DNA of 60,330 nucleotides from Verrucomicrobiales bacterium. Lineage in GTDB: Bacteria > Verrucomicrobiota > Verrucomicrobiia > Verrucomicrobiales > DEV007. Positions 18,388 to 26,816 of the stretch are shown here, piece by piece; the first letter of the stretch is position 1, and every line of letters starts with the position of its first letter. Below the pieces are notes generated by a model, which was not told the origin of the DNA, made no database searches, and saw nothing but the letters and a program-made list of their open reading frames with translations. The stretch spans positions 1 through 60,330 of the forward strand of contig JANQJH010000063.1 in the NCBI GenBank assembly GCA_028281705.1, written 5' to 3'. The position numbers were made by a program, and so were the translations under genes.

Positions 18388-19734
18388 CTAGCCGTCCATC
18401 TCTTTCTCCCAGGCCGCCAGTTCCCCGGAGAGGCGCTTGGCCGCACCCTCTTTCTCATCGCTCATCCGGTTCTGGGTCTCCCGGGCATCCCGATCAAGAT
18501 GGAAGAGCCATTCCTCCGTCTCACCGCCCTCCACCTTGTGGATGTACTTCCACGGACCGCGCTGCACGGCTTTCCACGTCCGATCTCCCCGCCGTGCCCG
18601 CCAAAAGAGAGAACGCGAACTCAACGGTGTGCCCTTTTCCAAATGCGCCAGAATATCCATGCCGTCGAGCCGGGCCAGCTGGGACTCCCCAGCACCCGCC
18701 ATCCGGGCGAGGGATCTCGAGAAATCAAGCGTCATGCACGGCTGAGCACTCTCCACGCCCTCAGGTAGGCGCCCGGGCCAACGCGCCATCATCGCCGTGC
18801 GAATGCCGCCTTCAAAAAGGCCTCCCTTGGCGCCGCGAAATGGAAGATTCCGTCCCGGCCCCATGGCACCATGATCCGAACCGAAGATAACCAAGGTGTT
18901 CTCCGTCAACGCGAGCGAGTCCAACTTGGCTAACAACTGCCCCACATTCCAGTCCATGTCCTCCAACATCGCCACATAGCTTGCCCGCGAACCTTCGGTC
19001 CAGTTCTCCGCCGTCCAAACCTTGTCCCCATCCTGCGGCGTTTGGAAGGGGAAGTGAGGCGTCGTGTAGGGAACGTAGAGGAAGAATGGATCTTCTCCGT
19101 GATCATCGATGAACGCGAGGGCTTCCTTGGTAATCAAATGCGTCATGTAACCCTCGAGTTCCACGGGCTTGTCATTTCGATAGACCACGGGGAGTTCTGA
19201 CAACTCCCGGTGCGTGAAATAGTCGCAGTTGCCGCCCAACACCCCGAAAAAACGATCAAAGCCATAATGCTTCGGATGGAACCGGGGCTCATAACCGAGG
19301 TGCCATTTCCCAAAAATCGCGGTGACATAGCCGGCATCCTTGAACACGCGTGGCAGGATGGCCTCCGCCGGCTGCAATCCCAACTGACGCTTCTCCGCCA
19401 ACGCAATGGCATCATCATAGCGTCCAACGTTGCCCGTCCCGATGGCGCACTCCAGCCCCTTGACCCGTTGCGGATAGCGCCCGGTCAAGAGGGCCGTCCG
19501 CGTGGGCGTGCACTCCGCGCCATTGGCATAGTAACGCGTGAAGCGCACCCCCTGGCTCGCCAATCGATCAATGTGAGGAGTCTTGACATCCGGCGCCCCA
19601 TAGCAGGCGAGATCCCCAAATCCCATGTCATCAACGAGAATAAAGAGGACATTCGGCTTCCCCTCGACCGCATGGGCGGCCATGCTCCCTAGCAAAACAA
19701 GGCCTACCCAGGCAAACGTCAGCAAACGATTCAT
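18388..19734 (-). CDS. Secreted sulfatase (arylsulfatase type, Cys active site)
   Basis: Sulfate ester hydrolase of 448 residues with a signal peptide (MNRLLTFAWVGLVLLGSMAAHA). Metal ligands are seen in NVLFILVDDMGFGD, and the active site is C-T-P-T-R (AECTPTRTALLTGR), whose Cys must be oxidised to formylglycine. GKWHLGYEPRFHPKHYGFD and FGSDHGAMG complete the site. The likely substrate is a sulfated polysaccharide unit. No formylglycine-generating enzyme or anSME gene is in the window. It lies 78 bp downstream of the SDR gene on the same strand, so the two may form an operon for oxidising or desulfating a sugar. Confidence 0.95.
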   Translation of the reverse strand: MNRLLTFAWVGLVLLGSMAAHAVEGKPNVLFILVDDMGFGDLACYGAPDVKTPHIDRLASQGVRFTRYYANGAECTPTRTALLTGRYPQRVKGLECAIGTGNVGRYDDAIALAEKRQLGLQPAEAILPRVFKDAGYVTAIFGKWHLGYEPRFHPKHYGFDRFFGVLGGNCDYFTHRELSELPVVYRNDKPVELEGYMTHLITKEALAFIDDHGEDPFFLYVPYTTPHFPFQTPQDGDKVWTAENWTEGSRASYVAMLEDMDWNVGQLLAKLDSLALTENTLVIFGSDHGAMGPGRNLPFRGAKGGLFEGGIRTAMMARWPGRLPEGVESAQPCMTLDFSRSLARMAGAGESQLARLDGMDILAHLEKGTPLSSRSLFWRARRGDRTWKAVQRGPWKYIHKVEGGETEEWLFHLDRDARETQNRMSDEKEGAAKRLSGELAAWEKEMDG

Positions 19735-19812
19735 GGCGTCAACTTGGCCGAAAGACGCCGTCTCGGCCAGAATGAAAGCGCCGCCTCATGCCGACGGATT
19801 CGTCCAATCACG

Positions 19813-20599
19813 CTACTCGGGAATCGGCCAAGCCCAGCCGGCACTGAACCCCCCATCGACGAAGAGCGTCTGTCCCGTCATGAAGGCCGAGGCCGGACTC
19901 GCGAGAAAGAGCGCCGTCCCCACCATGTCCTGGGGAACCCCCAGGCGCCCCTGCGGCGTGTTGGCCTTGCCCCATGCCTGCATCGCCGGATCCGACCACA
20001 GCTTCTTCGTCAAATCCGTGAGGATAAAGCCCGGCGCCAAACCATTCACCCGCACACCGCTCGGCCCCCACTCCATCGCCAGGGCCCGCGTCATCGCCCC
20101 CATGCCCGCCTTGCTCAAGGCATAGGGAGCGACGTGCGTGAGCGGCCGGTCCGTGTTGAGCGAGGCCACATTGATCTGGCACCCGCTCCCCCGCTCGACC
20201 ATCGACCGGCCCACCGCCTGGGAAAGCAAGAAGGCCCCTTTCAAATTGGTATCGAGGATGAAATCGTAATCCTCCCCGGACATCTCCAGTGCCGGTTTCC
20301 GCCGGTTCACCCCGGCCACATTGACCAACACGTCAATGCGTCCCTCAAGCTCAAGCACCCGCTCGACCAGGGCATCGATCTGCGAGGACAGACGCACATC
20401 ACAAGCCAAGCCCACGACCGCATGCGCCCCATGGGACATCCCCGCCGCCACCGCGCCGCAGGCCTCCTGATCACGCCCCGTGATGATCACCCGGGCATCG
20501 CGCTCGGCAAACCCTTGCGCGATAGCCTGCCCGATGCCCCCGGCTCCCCCCTGACACAAGAACCACCTGCTCCTCCACAGAAAACAACGCGTCCGCCAT
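19813..20599 (-). CDS. SDR family oxidoreductase with an apparent one-base frameshift
   Basis: Short-chain dehydrogenase/reductase (NAD(P)H-dependent, cytosolic). Visible motifs are GGIG of the nucleotide site, NVAGVNRRKP, the catalytic SLN...Y-A-L-S-K set, and FVDGGFSAGWAWP at the end, which resembles gluconate 5-dehydrogenase-type SDRs. The ATG at 20599 gives a normal N-terminus (MADALFSVEEQVVLVSGG), but this frame breaks at a run of six C (20546-20551, six G in the gene). With five G the reading continues perfectly as GGAGGIGQAIAQGF. In the unshifted frame the N-terminus is nonsense and needs a TTG start. The gene is probably intact with a homopolymer indel in assembly, or a very recent mutation. 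Confidence 0.85.
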
Positions 20600-20675
20600 G
20601 ATCCCAAACTGCAACGAATCGCCTCCTCCCTGCAAGCCCTAGCCCTGGACGAAAGGTAACGACTCCCTTCATTCG

Positions 20676-20758
20676 TTCGTGATTTCCGTGCCTTCCGTTG
20701 ACCCCTCCCTCAATTCCCAAAACGAAATCTTTCGTGATTTCCGTGCCTTTCGTTGACC
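20676..20758. repeat. Pair of 28-bp direct repeats
   Basis: Two copies of TTCGTGATTTCCGTGCCT followed by YCGTTGACC occur at 20676-20703 and 20731-20758, with one mismatch, in the gap between the SDR and metallopeptidase genes. The unit has an internal TTTCGTG/TTCCGTG periodicity. The same type of phrase is common in environmental bacterial genomes as dispersed spacer repeats (recollection). No gene is seen in this gap. Confidence 0.7.
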
Positions 20759-20765
20759 TCCCTGA

Positions 20766-21524
20766 TCACTCCAGTTTCCCCCACACCGCTTCCATGAGAT
20801 CGTGAGTCGCCGGGTCATGCTCCTTGAGTTCCGCACGGACAAAAGGATAGAAGTCATTCCGGTAGAAATAAGCCTCCGTGCTCTCGGCAAAGTACTCCTT
20901 GTGATTTGTCTTGGCGTAGTGCGGCACCATGCGTCCATCGAAAAGGAGCACCTTGTCGTAGAGTCCCGCTTCCATCGCCTTCTTGTAGGCCTCGATCGTC
21001 GGCTCGTGATCAAATGTCAGTATTTGGTCATGGTAGGCATGGGAGAGTTCATGCAAGATCACCGCCGGATGCTTCAACAGCTGCCCGCGATCCAAGAGCG
21101 CCCGCGCACGAGTGATGTGCACTTTTTTCGCCAGCCGGGGATCGTGCCCGTGTCGCTTCAGCCATCCCACACTCGGATGATACTGCATGGCCTTGAGCGT
21201 GGGATGTTGACGCTCAATCCAGATCTCACACTGTCGCAGCTTCTCCAATCGCGATGCCTCGACCAACAAGGCGATGCGATGGAGATGATCTCCCAACATG
21301 CGCAGTGCACGCGACCCCTCCTCGGCATGCTGCCCCACGAGGAGAGCCGGATCCACATGCACCGTCCACCCATCGATCTTTCGTTTCACGGGATCGAATC
21401 GATGCTCCACCGGGCTTTCGTCGTTTTCTTTCGGATCGTCATCGCCAGCCTGCGCAAGCAGACAGGACACAAAAGCCACGGGCAACAGTAGGCGGAGGAA
21501 AAAGAGACGCGAGACATTCATCAT
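20766..21524 (-). CDS. Secreted zinc metallopeptidase-like protein (HExxH)
   Basis: A 252-residue exported protein. The start MMNVSRLFFLRLLLPVAFVSCLL gives a signal peptide; an upstream in-frame start adds only a few uncharacteristic residues. Zinc motif H158-E-L-S-H162 is followed some 45 residues later by NHKEYFAESTEAYF, where the Glu of EYFAES fits the third gluzincin ligand. The layout resembles metallopeptidases whose substrate region lies between these motifs (anthrax-lethal-factor-like or DUF-type secreted peptidases), but no exact family is claimed. It is alone between the SDR and HEPN units. Confidence 0.78.
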   Translation of the reverse strand: MMNVSRLFFLRLLLPVAFVSCLLAQAGDDDPKENDESPVEHRFDPVKRKIDGWTVHVDPALLVGQHAEEGSRALRMLGDHLHRIALLVEASRLEKLRQCEIWIERQHPTLKAMQYHPSVGWLKRHGHDPRLAKKVHITRARALLDRGQLLKHPAVILHELSHAYHDQILTFDHEPTIEAYKKAMEAGLYDKVLLFDGRMVPHYAKTNHKEYFAESTEAYFYRNDFYPFVRAELKEHDPATHDLMEAVWGKLE

Positions 21525-21645
21525 AGGTCGACACCGTCCCCCAGGCCCGGCCAAAAGTCACGCCCGATACCTCAAATCTGCCAGTGAGCGGCAGAGAGAG
21601 CTGAGGGAGGCCATCGTTGCGAGCCGACGAAGTCCCGAAGGCTGA

Positions 21646-22143
21646 CTAGATATTGCGCGCTCCAAGCAGCGCCAAGAGGAATGCTTGCAATTCTTCGGGG
21701 CAAGAGCTTCTGCTCATCTCAAGACTCCCTATGGCCGAATGTGCTCGATGGACGCACGTAATCGCTTCAGTTCTTGTGAATTTGACGGCAAGGTTGTAAT
21801 CCGCGTCATGGCGGTATTGCTGCAGAGCGACGAACTGACTTGCAACATGCCTTAGGAGATGAGGGCAGCTTGGCGACCCCAACATTGTCGGAAGCGTAGA
21901 CCTGCCGCTTTGAATTCTTAAAGCAACATTCTTAGGGTTTCCGTGCTCTATCATTCGGCGGGCAGATGGCCTGACAGGAGTTCGAAAGATTCTCGACCAC
22001 TCGTTTCCAAGCGCATGAAAGAGCCCGTAGTAGGATGCTGAAATCGATCTTCGCAACGACGATTGCTTGGGTCGCCGTGTTTCCATCGTGGCCAAGTGAC
22101 GGGCCTGTTCGATAAGGTCAAGCGGGAGTCGGCTGTTCTGCAT
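21646..22143 (-). CDS. HEPN domain protein (UPF0332-like)
   Basis: A 165-residue cytosolic all-alpha protein. Two stretches match the HEPN/UPF0332 pattern: RRSISASYYGLFHAL (residues 31-45, like RRAxSxAYYALFHA) and R111-H-D-A-D-Y116 (like RxxADY) followed by a helix with a regular Ala pattern. HEPN proteins are often RNases or other nucleic-acid-targeting toxins paired with a nucleotidyltransferase-like antitoxin. It is preceded on the same strand by a partner gene that overlaps it by 26 bp. The unit is visibly less GC-rich than its neighbours, which suggests transfer. Toxicity is inference; the exact active-site arginine/histidine pair was not established. Confidence 0.68.
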   Translation of the reverse strand: MQNSRLPLDLIEQARHLATMETRRPKQSSLRRSISASYYGLFHALGNEWSRIFRTPVRPSARRMIEHGNPKNVALRIQSGRSTLPTMLGSPSCPHLLRHVASQFVALQQYRHDADYNLAVKFTRTEAITCVHRAHSAIGSLEMSRSSCPEELQAFLLALLGARNI

Positions 22144-22456
22144 TTTGGGCTGGCTCGCTCAGTCGGGTCACGTAATTGACCACACCGAACGTTTCTCCGT
22201 ATTCTTTCTCAGTTCTGAACCAGCAATGCGTGTAGACGACTAGGTCTCCCAGGGACTCAAGTGCCTGTTCGCAATATCGATCCAAGACATCAAGCGGCCA
22301 AGATTCACCTTCTGGCTCGGGCAAGATGAGCACAATATTGGCAACCAATCCAGGGCTGTCTTCATCGTTGGCCAGCCAAAATCCGCGAATCTCGGCGCCT
22401 GAGAGGCTTTCGCCGAGTCGAGCAAGTCGCTCGCGAATCTGTGATTCTAAGTCCAC
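22118..22456 (-). CDS. Small partner of the HEPN gene, possibly a degenerate nucleotidyltransferase-fold antitoxin
   Basis: A 112-residue acidic protein with GTG start (GTG GAC TTA), the first gene of the two-gene unit. It has an overall pattern reminiscent of minimal nucleotidyltransferases: an N-terminal helix, then a strand ending NIVLILPEPEG (residues 40-50), a PLDVLDRYCEQALESLG helix, and a strand LVVYTHCWFRTEKEYGE, which resembles the V-x-V-x-x-TEEEW close of MNT proteins. However, the catalytic GSxxxG and D-x-D motifs are absent, so it would be inactive or unrelated. Assignment is weak. The 26-bp overlap with the HEPN gene and the shared composition support joint function. Confidence 0.6.
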   Translation of the reverse strand: MDLESQIRERLARLGESLSGAEIRGFWLANDEDSPGLVANIVLILPEPEGESWPLDVLDRYCEQALESLGDLVVYTHCWFRTEKEYGETFGVVNYVTRLSEPAQNAEQPTPA

Positions 22457-22546
22457 GATCTAATCCTAGCAATGGAAGGGCGCAACGCAACAACTACGGC
22501 CAATCGCTTGAGGCCCTCCACCTCGAGCCCGATGCTTGCTTGCGTC

Positions 22547-22640
22547 ATGAACCAAGCCCAAGGCTACTTCGATCTCGGCATGTCTGACGAGGCCAGGGGT
22601 TCACTCGATGAGCTGCCGGAACGCGATCGCCAGACGCCGC
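22547..22640 (+). pseudogene. Remnant of a TPR-type gene
   Basis: The forward frame from 22547 reads MNQAQGYFDLGMSDEARGSL then DELPERDRQTP, which looks like one tetratricopeptide-type unit (AxGYxxLGMxDEAxxxLxxLP) of the small TPR proteins frequent in PVC genomes. It then runs into sequence without similarity and the following protease gene begins at 22678. No intact start or continuation is visible, so I read it as a decayed fragment left between the HEPN unit and the protease genes. Confidence 0.4.
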
Positions 22641-22677
22641 ATTGCCTCTCCCGCCCACCTGCGCTACGCTTCCGCTC

Positions 22678-23973
22678 ATGCGAACATCGTATCTCAAGTG
22701 CTTTCTCGCCATCGTGGCAAGCCTCGGGACGCTCCTTCACTCCGGTCAGGCGGAGCTCACCCTCGAGGTCCTCAAAGAGCGCGAGCAACAAATGCGCGCC
22801 ACCGTGCGCAGCGCGCATCCGGCCACCGTGGGAATCGAGTTTCCCCAGAGTGCGGGTGCCGGCAGCGGTGTCCTCGTCAGCGAAGACGGATTGGTCCTCA
22901 CGGCGGCGCACGTCACCGGTGAAAGTGGACGGGACGTCACCATCATTCTGGCCGGGGGCGAGCGGCTTCCAGGAAAAACGTTAGGCGCCTTCCGCTCGCT
23001 CGACGCCAGCATGATTCAGATCACCGCGGAGAACCGCAAGTTCCCCACCGTCCCCCTCGGTGAATCGGCCGCTCTCGAGATCGGTCAGTGGTGCCTCGCC
23101 ATCGGTCATCCCGGCGGCTTCCACCGCGAGCGTCCGGCACCGGTTCGGCTCGGACGCATTCTAAACAAGAACGCCCATGGTTTCCTCCTCACCGACTCCA
23201 CCTTGGTCGGCGGGGACTCGGGCGGCCCCTTGTTAGACCTCCAGGGCCGGTTGATCGGCATCCATTCGTCCATCGGAAACGACCTCGCGGAAAACCGCCA
23301 CGTCCCCATCGATGTCTTTCGCCAACACTGGGATTCCATGAAATCGGGGCGGGTCGAAGGCGAACTTCTCGGCTGGATCCGCGGCAACTCCGCCTTTCTT
23401 GGAGTCGTCTTGGAAACGGAAGGCGCACCCGAGACCGGCGCTCTCATCCGCCAGGTGGTTCCTGGTTCCCCAGCCGAGGAGGCCGGCCTGGATGCAGGCG
23501 ATCTGGTGATGCGGATCGATGGCGAGGAACTTGCCAGCGGACTGGAGCTCATCAAGATCATCCGGGACAAAGATCCCGGTGATTCCTTGACCTTGCAGAT
23601 CGCGACCCCGGGCGCGGAACCGCGCGAACTCACGGTCGAACTGAAGAGCTATCGCGAGTTCCGCGATGAACTCGAGGGCCTCCGGGACCAAACGGAGGAC
23701 GAACCTCGCGCCCCCGGATTTCTCGGCGTCCTCCTCAGCCGCGAGGGACGCTCCGTCGTTGTCGATCAGCTCGTCGAGGGATCGCCCGCGGAAGAGGCTG
23801 GGCTCAAAGAGGGAGACGCCGTGCTCCAATACGACGATCACCCGATGAGAGAACTCGATGATTTTATCCGTTATGTTGGCCGCAAGTCGCCCGGGGATTC
23901 CCTTCGTTTACTCATCGAGCGAGACGACGATCTCAAGCGTCTCACCGCCACCCTCGGCCAACGCCCAGAATGA
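22678..23973 (+). CDS. HtrA/Deg-type serine protease with two PDZ domains
   Basis: Periplasmic S1C-type protease of 431 residues. The ATG at 22678 starts a signal peptide (MRTSYLKCFLAIVASLGTLLHSGQA). The catalytic triad is intact: H78 in LTAAHV, D109 in RSLDASMIQ, and S181 in GGDSGGPLLD. Two PDZ domains follow, at about residues 235-315 (FLGVVLETEG to PRELTVEL) and about 340-420 (GFLGVLLSREG to LTATLGQ), each with the carboxylate-binding GxxL-like loop. It would degrade or guard misfolded envelope proteins. It is coupled by an ATGA overlap to the pseudo-protease gene downstream, suggesting a paired function. Confidence 0.93.
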   Translation: MRTSYLKCFLAIVASLGTLLHSGQAELTLEVLKEREQQMRATVRSAHPATVGIEFPQSAGAGSGVLVSEDGLVLTAAHVTGESGRDVTIILAGGERLPGKTLGAFRSLDASMIQITAENRKFPTVPLGESAALEIGQWCLAIGHPGGFHRERPAPVRLGRILNKNAHGFLLTDSTLVGGDSGGPLLDLQGRLIGIHSSIGNDLAENRHVPIDVFRQHWDSMKSGRVEGELLGWIRGNSAFLGVVLETEGAPETGALIRQVVPGSPAEEAGLDAGDLVMRIDGEELASGLELIKIIRDKDPGDSLTLQIATPGAEPRELTVELKSYREFRDELEGLRDQTEDEPRAPGFLGVLLSREGRSVVVDQLVEGSPAEEAGLKEGDAVLQYDDHPMRELDDFIRYVGRKSPGDSLRLLIERDDDLKRLTATLGQRPE

Positions 23974-25199
23974 AGACCTCGCCCCCATCAGTTAGTCCAT
24001 CGATGCCCAAGCGCTCCATGAAAATTGCCCTAACGCTACTCCTGACGGCCATTTCCCTCCCGTCAAACGTCCTCGCCCGAGACCAGCCGCTGCCGCTCGA
24101 TGCGACCGTGGACGCCCAATTCACTCCCGTCTTGGACCGGAAAAAAGAAGCCGCGGTCACCGTGGCGCAGCTCCAGGAGATTCTCGACGTGTTTGAACCG
24201 ATCGTCGCTCGTGCCGCCAAGTCCACGGTTTGGGTCAAGAGTGGCAAACGCCGCGTGGCACTCGGCACCGTCGTTGACGCCAAGGGCGGCGTCATCACCA
24301 AGGCCAGCGAGCTGGGCGATAGCGACAAATCGATCCGGTGTCAGCTCGCCGATGGAACCACCATCCGAGCCAGGCGAGAACGCACCTGGGAAAACTACGA
24401 TCTCACGCTCCTGCGCATGGAACGGCACGACCTTCCACCGGCACCGCTTCATCGCCCGGCTCCTGTGGTCGGCAGTCTCATCGCCACGCCCATGCCGGGC
24501 TGGCCCGTTTCTGGCGTCGGCGTCGTCAGCGTGCAGGTGAGAGACCTTTCTGAGAACGGCAAGGGCTACCTCGGGGTCAGTATTCTGCAGCGCGAGGACA
24601 ACATCATCATCGGAAGTGTCAATCGTCCGAGCGCAGCCGCGAACGCAGGCCTCAGGTCCGGCGATGTCATTCTCAGTTTGGACGGGAAGCAGGAGGAATC
24701 CGTCCAAGCCTTCGTCAATCGCATCGCCGAGGAACCACCCGGAGAAGAAGTCGAGATCCGCTATGCGAGAAACGGCAGGGAAGAGACCGTCAAGGTGACC
24801 TTGGGCAACCGCGAAGAAGCAAACGAACTCTTCAATCCGCTCAATCCCATGGATCACATGGGCGGCCGCACCAGTGCGCATCGCACGGGTTACCCGCGTG
24901 CCTGGCAACACGACATCGGCCTTCAGCCCGAACTCATGGGCGGACCGGTCGTCGATCTGGACGGACGTGTCCTCGGCATCAATGTGGCTCGCGCCGGGCG
25001 CGTGAAAACTTATGCCATTCCCTCGAGCGTGATCCTCGATTGGTTAGACGAACCCGATCCCGCGCCTCCCCGGGAAGAGGATCTGGATCACCTGTTGGAG
25101 AAGCTGAGGGACGCCGAGGCCGCCCTGCGGAAGGCACGGGAAGCCCTGGAAAGCGCCCGGGCTCAACGAGGCCGAGCCGCGCCCGGCGATCCCGAATGA
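23970..25199 (+). CDS. PDZ pseudo-protease (trypsin-like fold without catalytic His and Ser)
   Basis: A 409-residue exported protein with an S1C-like fold. In the place of the catalytic histidine motif TAAH it has T110-K-A-S113, and in the place of GNSGGP it has P-E-L-M323-G-G-P, so His and Ser are lost while the Asp of NYDLTLLRM is kept. A PDZ domain lies at about residues 195-275 (GYLGVSILQRE to VKVTLG) between the two beta-barrel halves, followed by a C-terminal coiled coil (about 365-400, LLEKLRDAEAALRKAREAL). Translation starts at an ATGA overlap with the active protease gene. It may act as a regulatory or adaptor subunit of that protease; the alternative start at the internal MKIALTLLL is also plausible. 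Confidence 0.82.
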   Translation: MKTSPPSVSPSMPKRSMKIALTLLLTAISLPSNVLARDQPLPLDATVDAQFTPVLDRKKEAAVTVAQLQEILDVFEPIVARAAKSTVWVKSGKRRVALGTVVDAKGGVITKASELGDSDKSIRCQLADGTTIRARRERTWENYDLTLLRMERHDLPPAPLHRPAPVVGSLIATPMPGWPVSGVGVVSVQVRDLSENGKGYLGVSILQREDNIIIGSVNRPSAAANAGLRSGDVILSLDGKQEESVQAFVNRIAEEPPGEEVEIRYARNGREETVKVTLGNREEANELFNPLNPMDHMGGRTSAHRTGYPRAWQHDIGLQPELMGGPVVDLDGRVLGINVARAGRVKTYAIPSSVILDWLDEPDPAPPREEDLDHLLEKLRDAEAALRKAREALESARAQRGRAAPGDPE

Positions 25200-25203
25200 T
25201 GCC

Positions 25204-25548
25204 TTGATCGTCTCCTCTCGCATTTTCACCATCGCGTGCGCCCTCCTGTGTCTCGCCGCGCTCCTCGTCCTTTCGCGGGTTCGAGAACCGGGGCCGGCCC
25301 CTGACACGCTCCCAGTGGCAAACGGGCCCACGGCGATGTCCCCGGCAACAGCCTGGCAGGGATTCCAGGTGGGCCACGACTGGGTAGAACCCTCCCCCAC
25401 AAAGACACCATCCGCTCCGCCTTCGATCGCCCGCTCCTTGATCGGCGGAAAGCGAGACCCCAATCTCATCGCCCAGGCTGCGGCCGAATGCCGCCAACCG
25501 GGATGCCGTACCTGTCAGTGGATGCAGCTGTTTGGCGGCGAATGGTAG
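25204..25548 (+). CDS. Small secreted or membrane-anchored protein
   Basis: A 114-residue protein with an N-terminal hydrophobic segment (IFTIACALLCLAALLVL), then a Pro-rich linker and a C-terminal region with two nearby Cys (CRQPGCRTCQWMQLFGGEW). It starts with TTG four bases after the pseudo-protease stop, and no ATG or GTG is in frame nearby. The opposite strand also carries an open frame, but that frame has no signal or family features. No family recognised; possibly a cofactor of the protease pair. Confidence 0.5.
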   Translation: MIVSSRIFTIACALLCLAALLVLSRVREPGPAPDTLPVANGPTAMSPATAWQGFQVGHDWVEPSPTKTPSAPPSIARSLIGGKRDPNLIAQAAAECRQPGCRTCQWMQLFGGEW

Positions 25549-25553
25549 GGGTT

Positions 25554-26714
25554 TCAAGGGCTGCGAGAGGCCCGCCAGGGACCGGATGCCTGAGGAGTGC
25601 CCTCGGAATCCAGGATCGACCATTTTCCCAGCATGCCTCCGTCCAATCCGATCTCCGCCTCGACATGGACCGTCCTCTCTGAAGTGAAGGTCCAGTAACG
25701 CATGACCCCATCGTCTAGCGTCACGCGGTCAAACACCGATTTTCCCTGCGCGCTGTCGCTCGTGCCCGTGAGTTTCCCATTCTTAACCGCAAAGACGGTT
25801 TCGAGTTTGAACTCGTTCCCCTCCGAGATCTCGGCCACGGCATGCCACTCGCCCAGGAGAGAGCGCCATTCCCTCTCTTTGTCCCAACGCCGGCGATTCT
25901 CCTTCACCCGCTTGGCGAGTCGCGGCAAGAGGTCGGTCAGAGCGATCCTCCAGTAAGCGTAATCATGTTTCCCGGGGCTCTCTCGATACTCATACGAAAT
26001 CTTCTTGCTCTGCAGCGCGGCCACCCATTTCCGATGGGCCCCGATCCAGGGATCCTCCACGCCGCATTCGAGAAAAAGATAGGGCAACGGCGACTGGTCG
26101 CGATCGCGGGCCAACGCCGTCGTTAGGCTCAAGGCTTGCCTCGCCTCCGATCCGGGCTCGCCCCAAGAGACCTGTAACCGATCCTCCACACTGCCGTTCA
26201 ACGCCGTCTCCATACACCCGATCAATCCACTCACACTCCCCGCCGAGGAAAACGTCTCCGGGTAGGTCAGCGCGAGTCGCAACGCCGCGTGTCCGCCCAT
26301 GGAGAGCCCCATGATCCCCCGAGCCTCGGACGCCACCACCGTCCGGTACGTCGCGTCCACGTGGGGAATGACATGTTCTAGCAATTGTGTCTCCCATGGT
26401 ACCCCGCGGGGTTCATTACCGAGAAAGCTCTGCTCCGCATCAAGCATGACAACGATCATGGGAAGCTCCGCCGCCACCCCCGTCGCCCCCAACTGCTCCC
26501 ACTCCGAGGCGTCCCCCGTGAAACTGTGCACCAAATAGATGACGGGATATCGCCGATCCTCCTCCGCGTCCGCCCTATAGCCCGTGGGTAGTTGAATCGT
26601 GAGCGAGATCGGCGCATCGCCCCCGAGGGACGCAGCGGAAACCTTTTCGATCTCCGGGTCCGCCGCGCGCACTGCCCAGACCAACGCCACGTTCATGAGG
26701 ACCGCCCATTTCAT
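25554..26714 (-). CDS. Secreted esterase (alpha/beta hydrolase, esterase D type)
   Basis: A 386-residue esterase with a short signal-like N-terminus (MKWAVLMNVALVWAVRAAD). The alpha/beta-hydrolase nucleophile elbow is G-L-S-M-G-G, the acidic residue is probably in GVEDPWIG and the histidine in GKHDYAYW. The N-terminal part (ISLTIQLPTGYRADAEEDRRYPVIYLVHSF) resembles the esterase D/putative esterase family. After the hydrolase domain (to about residue 280) comes an extra beta-rich C-terminal domain of about 100 residues (EWHAVAEISEGNEFKLETVF to LGKWSILDSEG), which looks like a lipocalin-type add-on. It lies divergent to the InaA-type gene. Confidence 0.85.
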   Translation of the reverse strand: MKWAVLMNVALVWAVRAADPEIEKVSAASLGGDAPISLTIQLPTGYRADAEEDRRYPVIYLVHSFTGDASEWEQLGATGVAAELPMIVVMLDAEQSFLGNEPRGVPWETQLLEHVIPHVDATYRTVVASEARGIMGLSMGGHAALRLALTYPETFSSAGSVSGLIGCMETALNGSVEDRLQVSWGEPGSEARQALSLTTALARDRDQSPLPYLFLECGVEDPWIGAHRKWVAALQSKKISYEYRESPGKHDYAYWRIALTDLLPRLAKRVKENRRRWDKEREWRSLLGEWHAVAEISEGNEFKLETVFAVKNGKLTGTSDSAQGKSVFDRVTLDDGVMRYWTFTSERTVHVEAEIGLDGGMLGKWSILDSEGTPQASGPWRASRSP

Positions 26715-26816
26715 GCGCTCACCCAACGCCAACAGCCTCCCATGGTCAACCGGGAGGAGACGCTTGGTTTTTTTCCAAACCCAGGCAAGGTGGCCCCTCT
26801 CAGGCAATCCACCGGC

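Noticed and set aside
24979..25623. 214-residue reverse frame opposite the small secreted gene
   Set aside because: No signal peptide or domain; the forward frame has a hydrophobic leader and correct context, so it was preferred.
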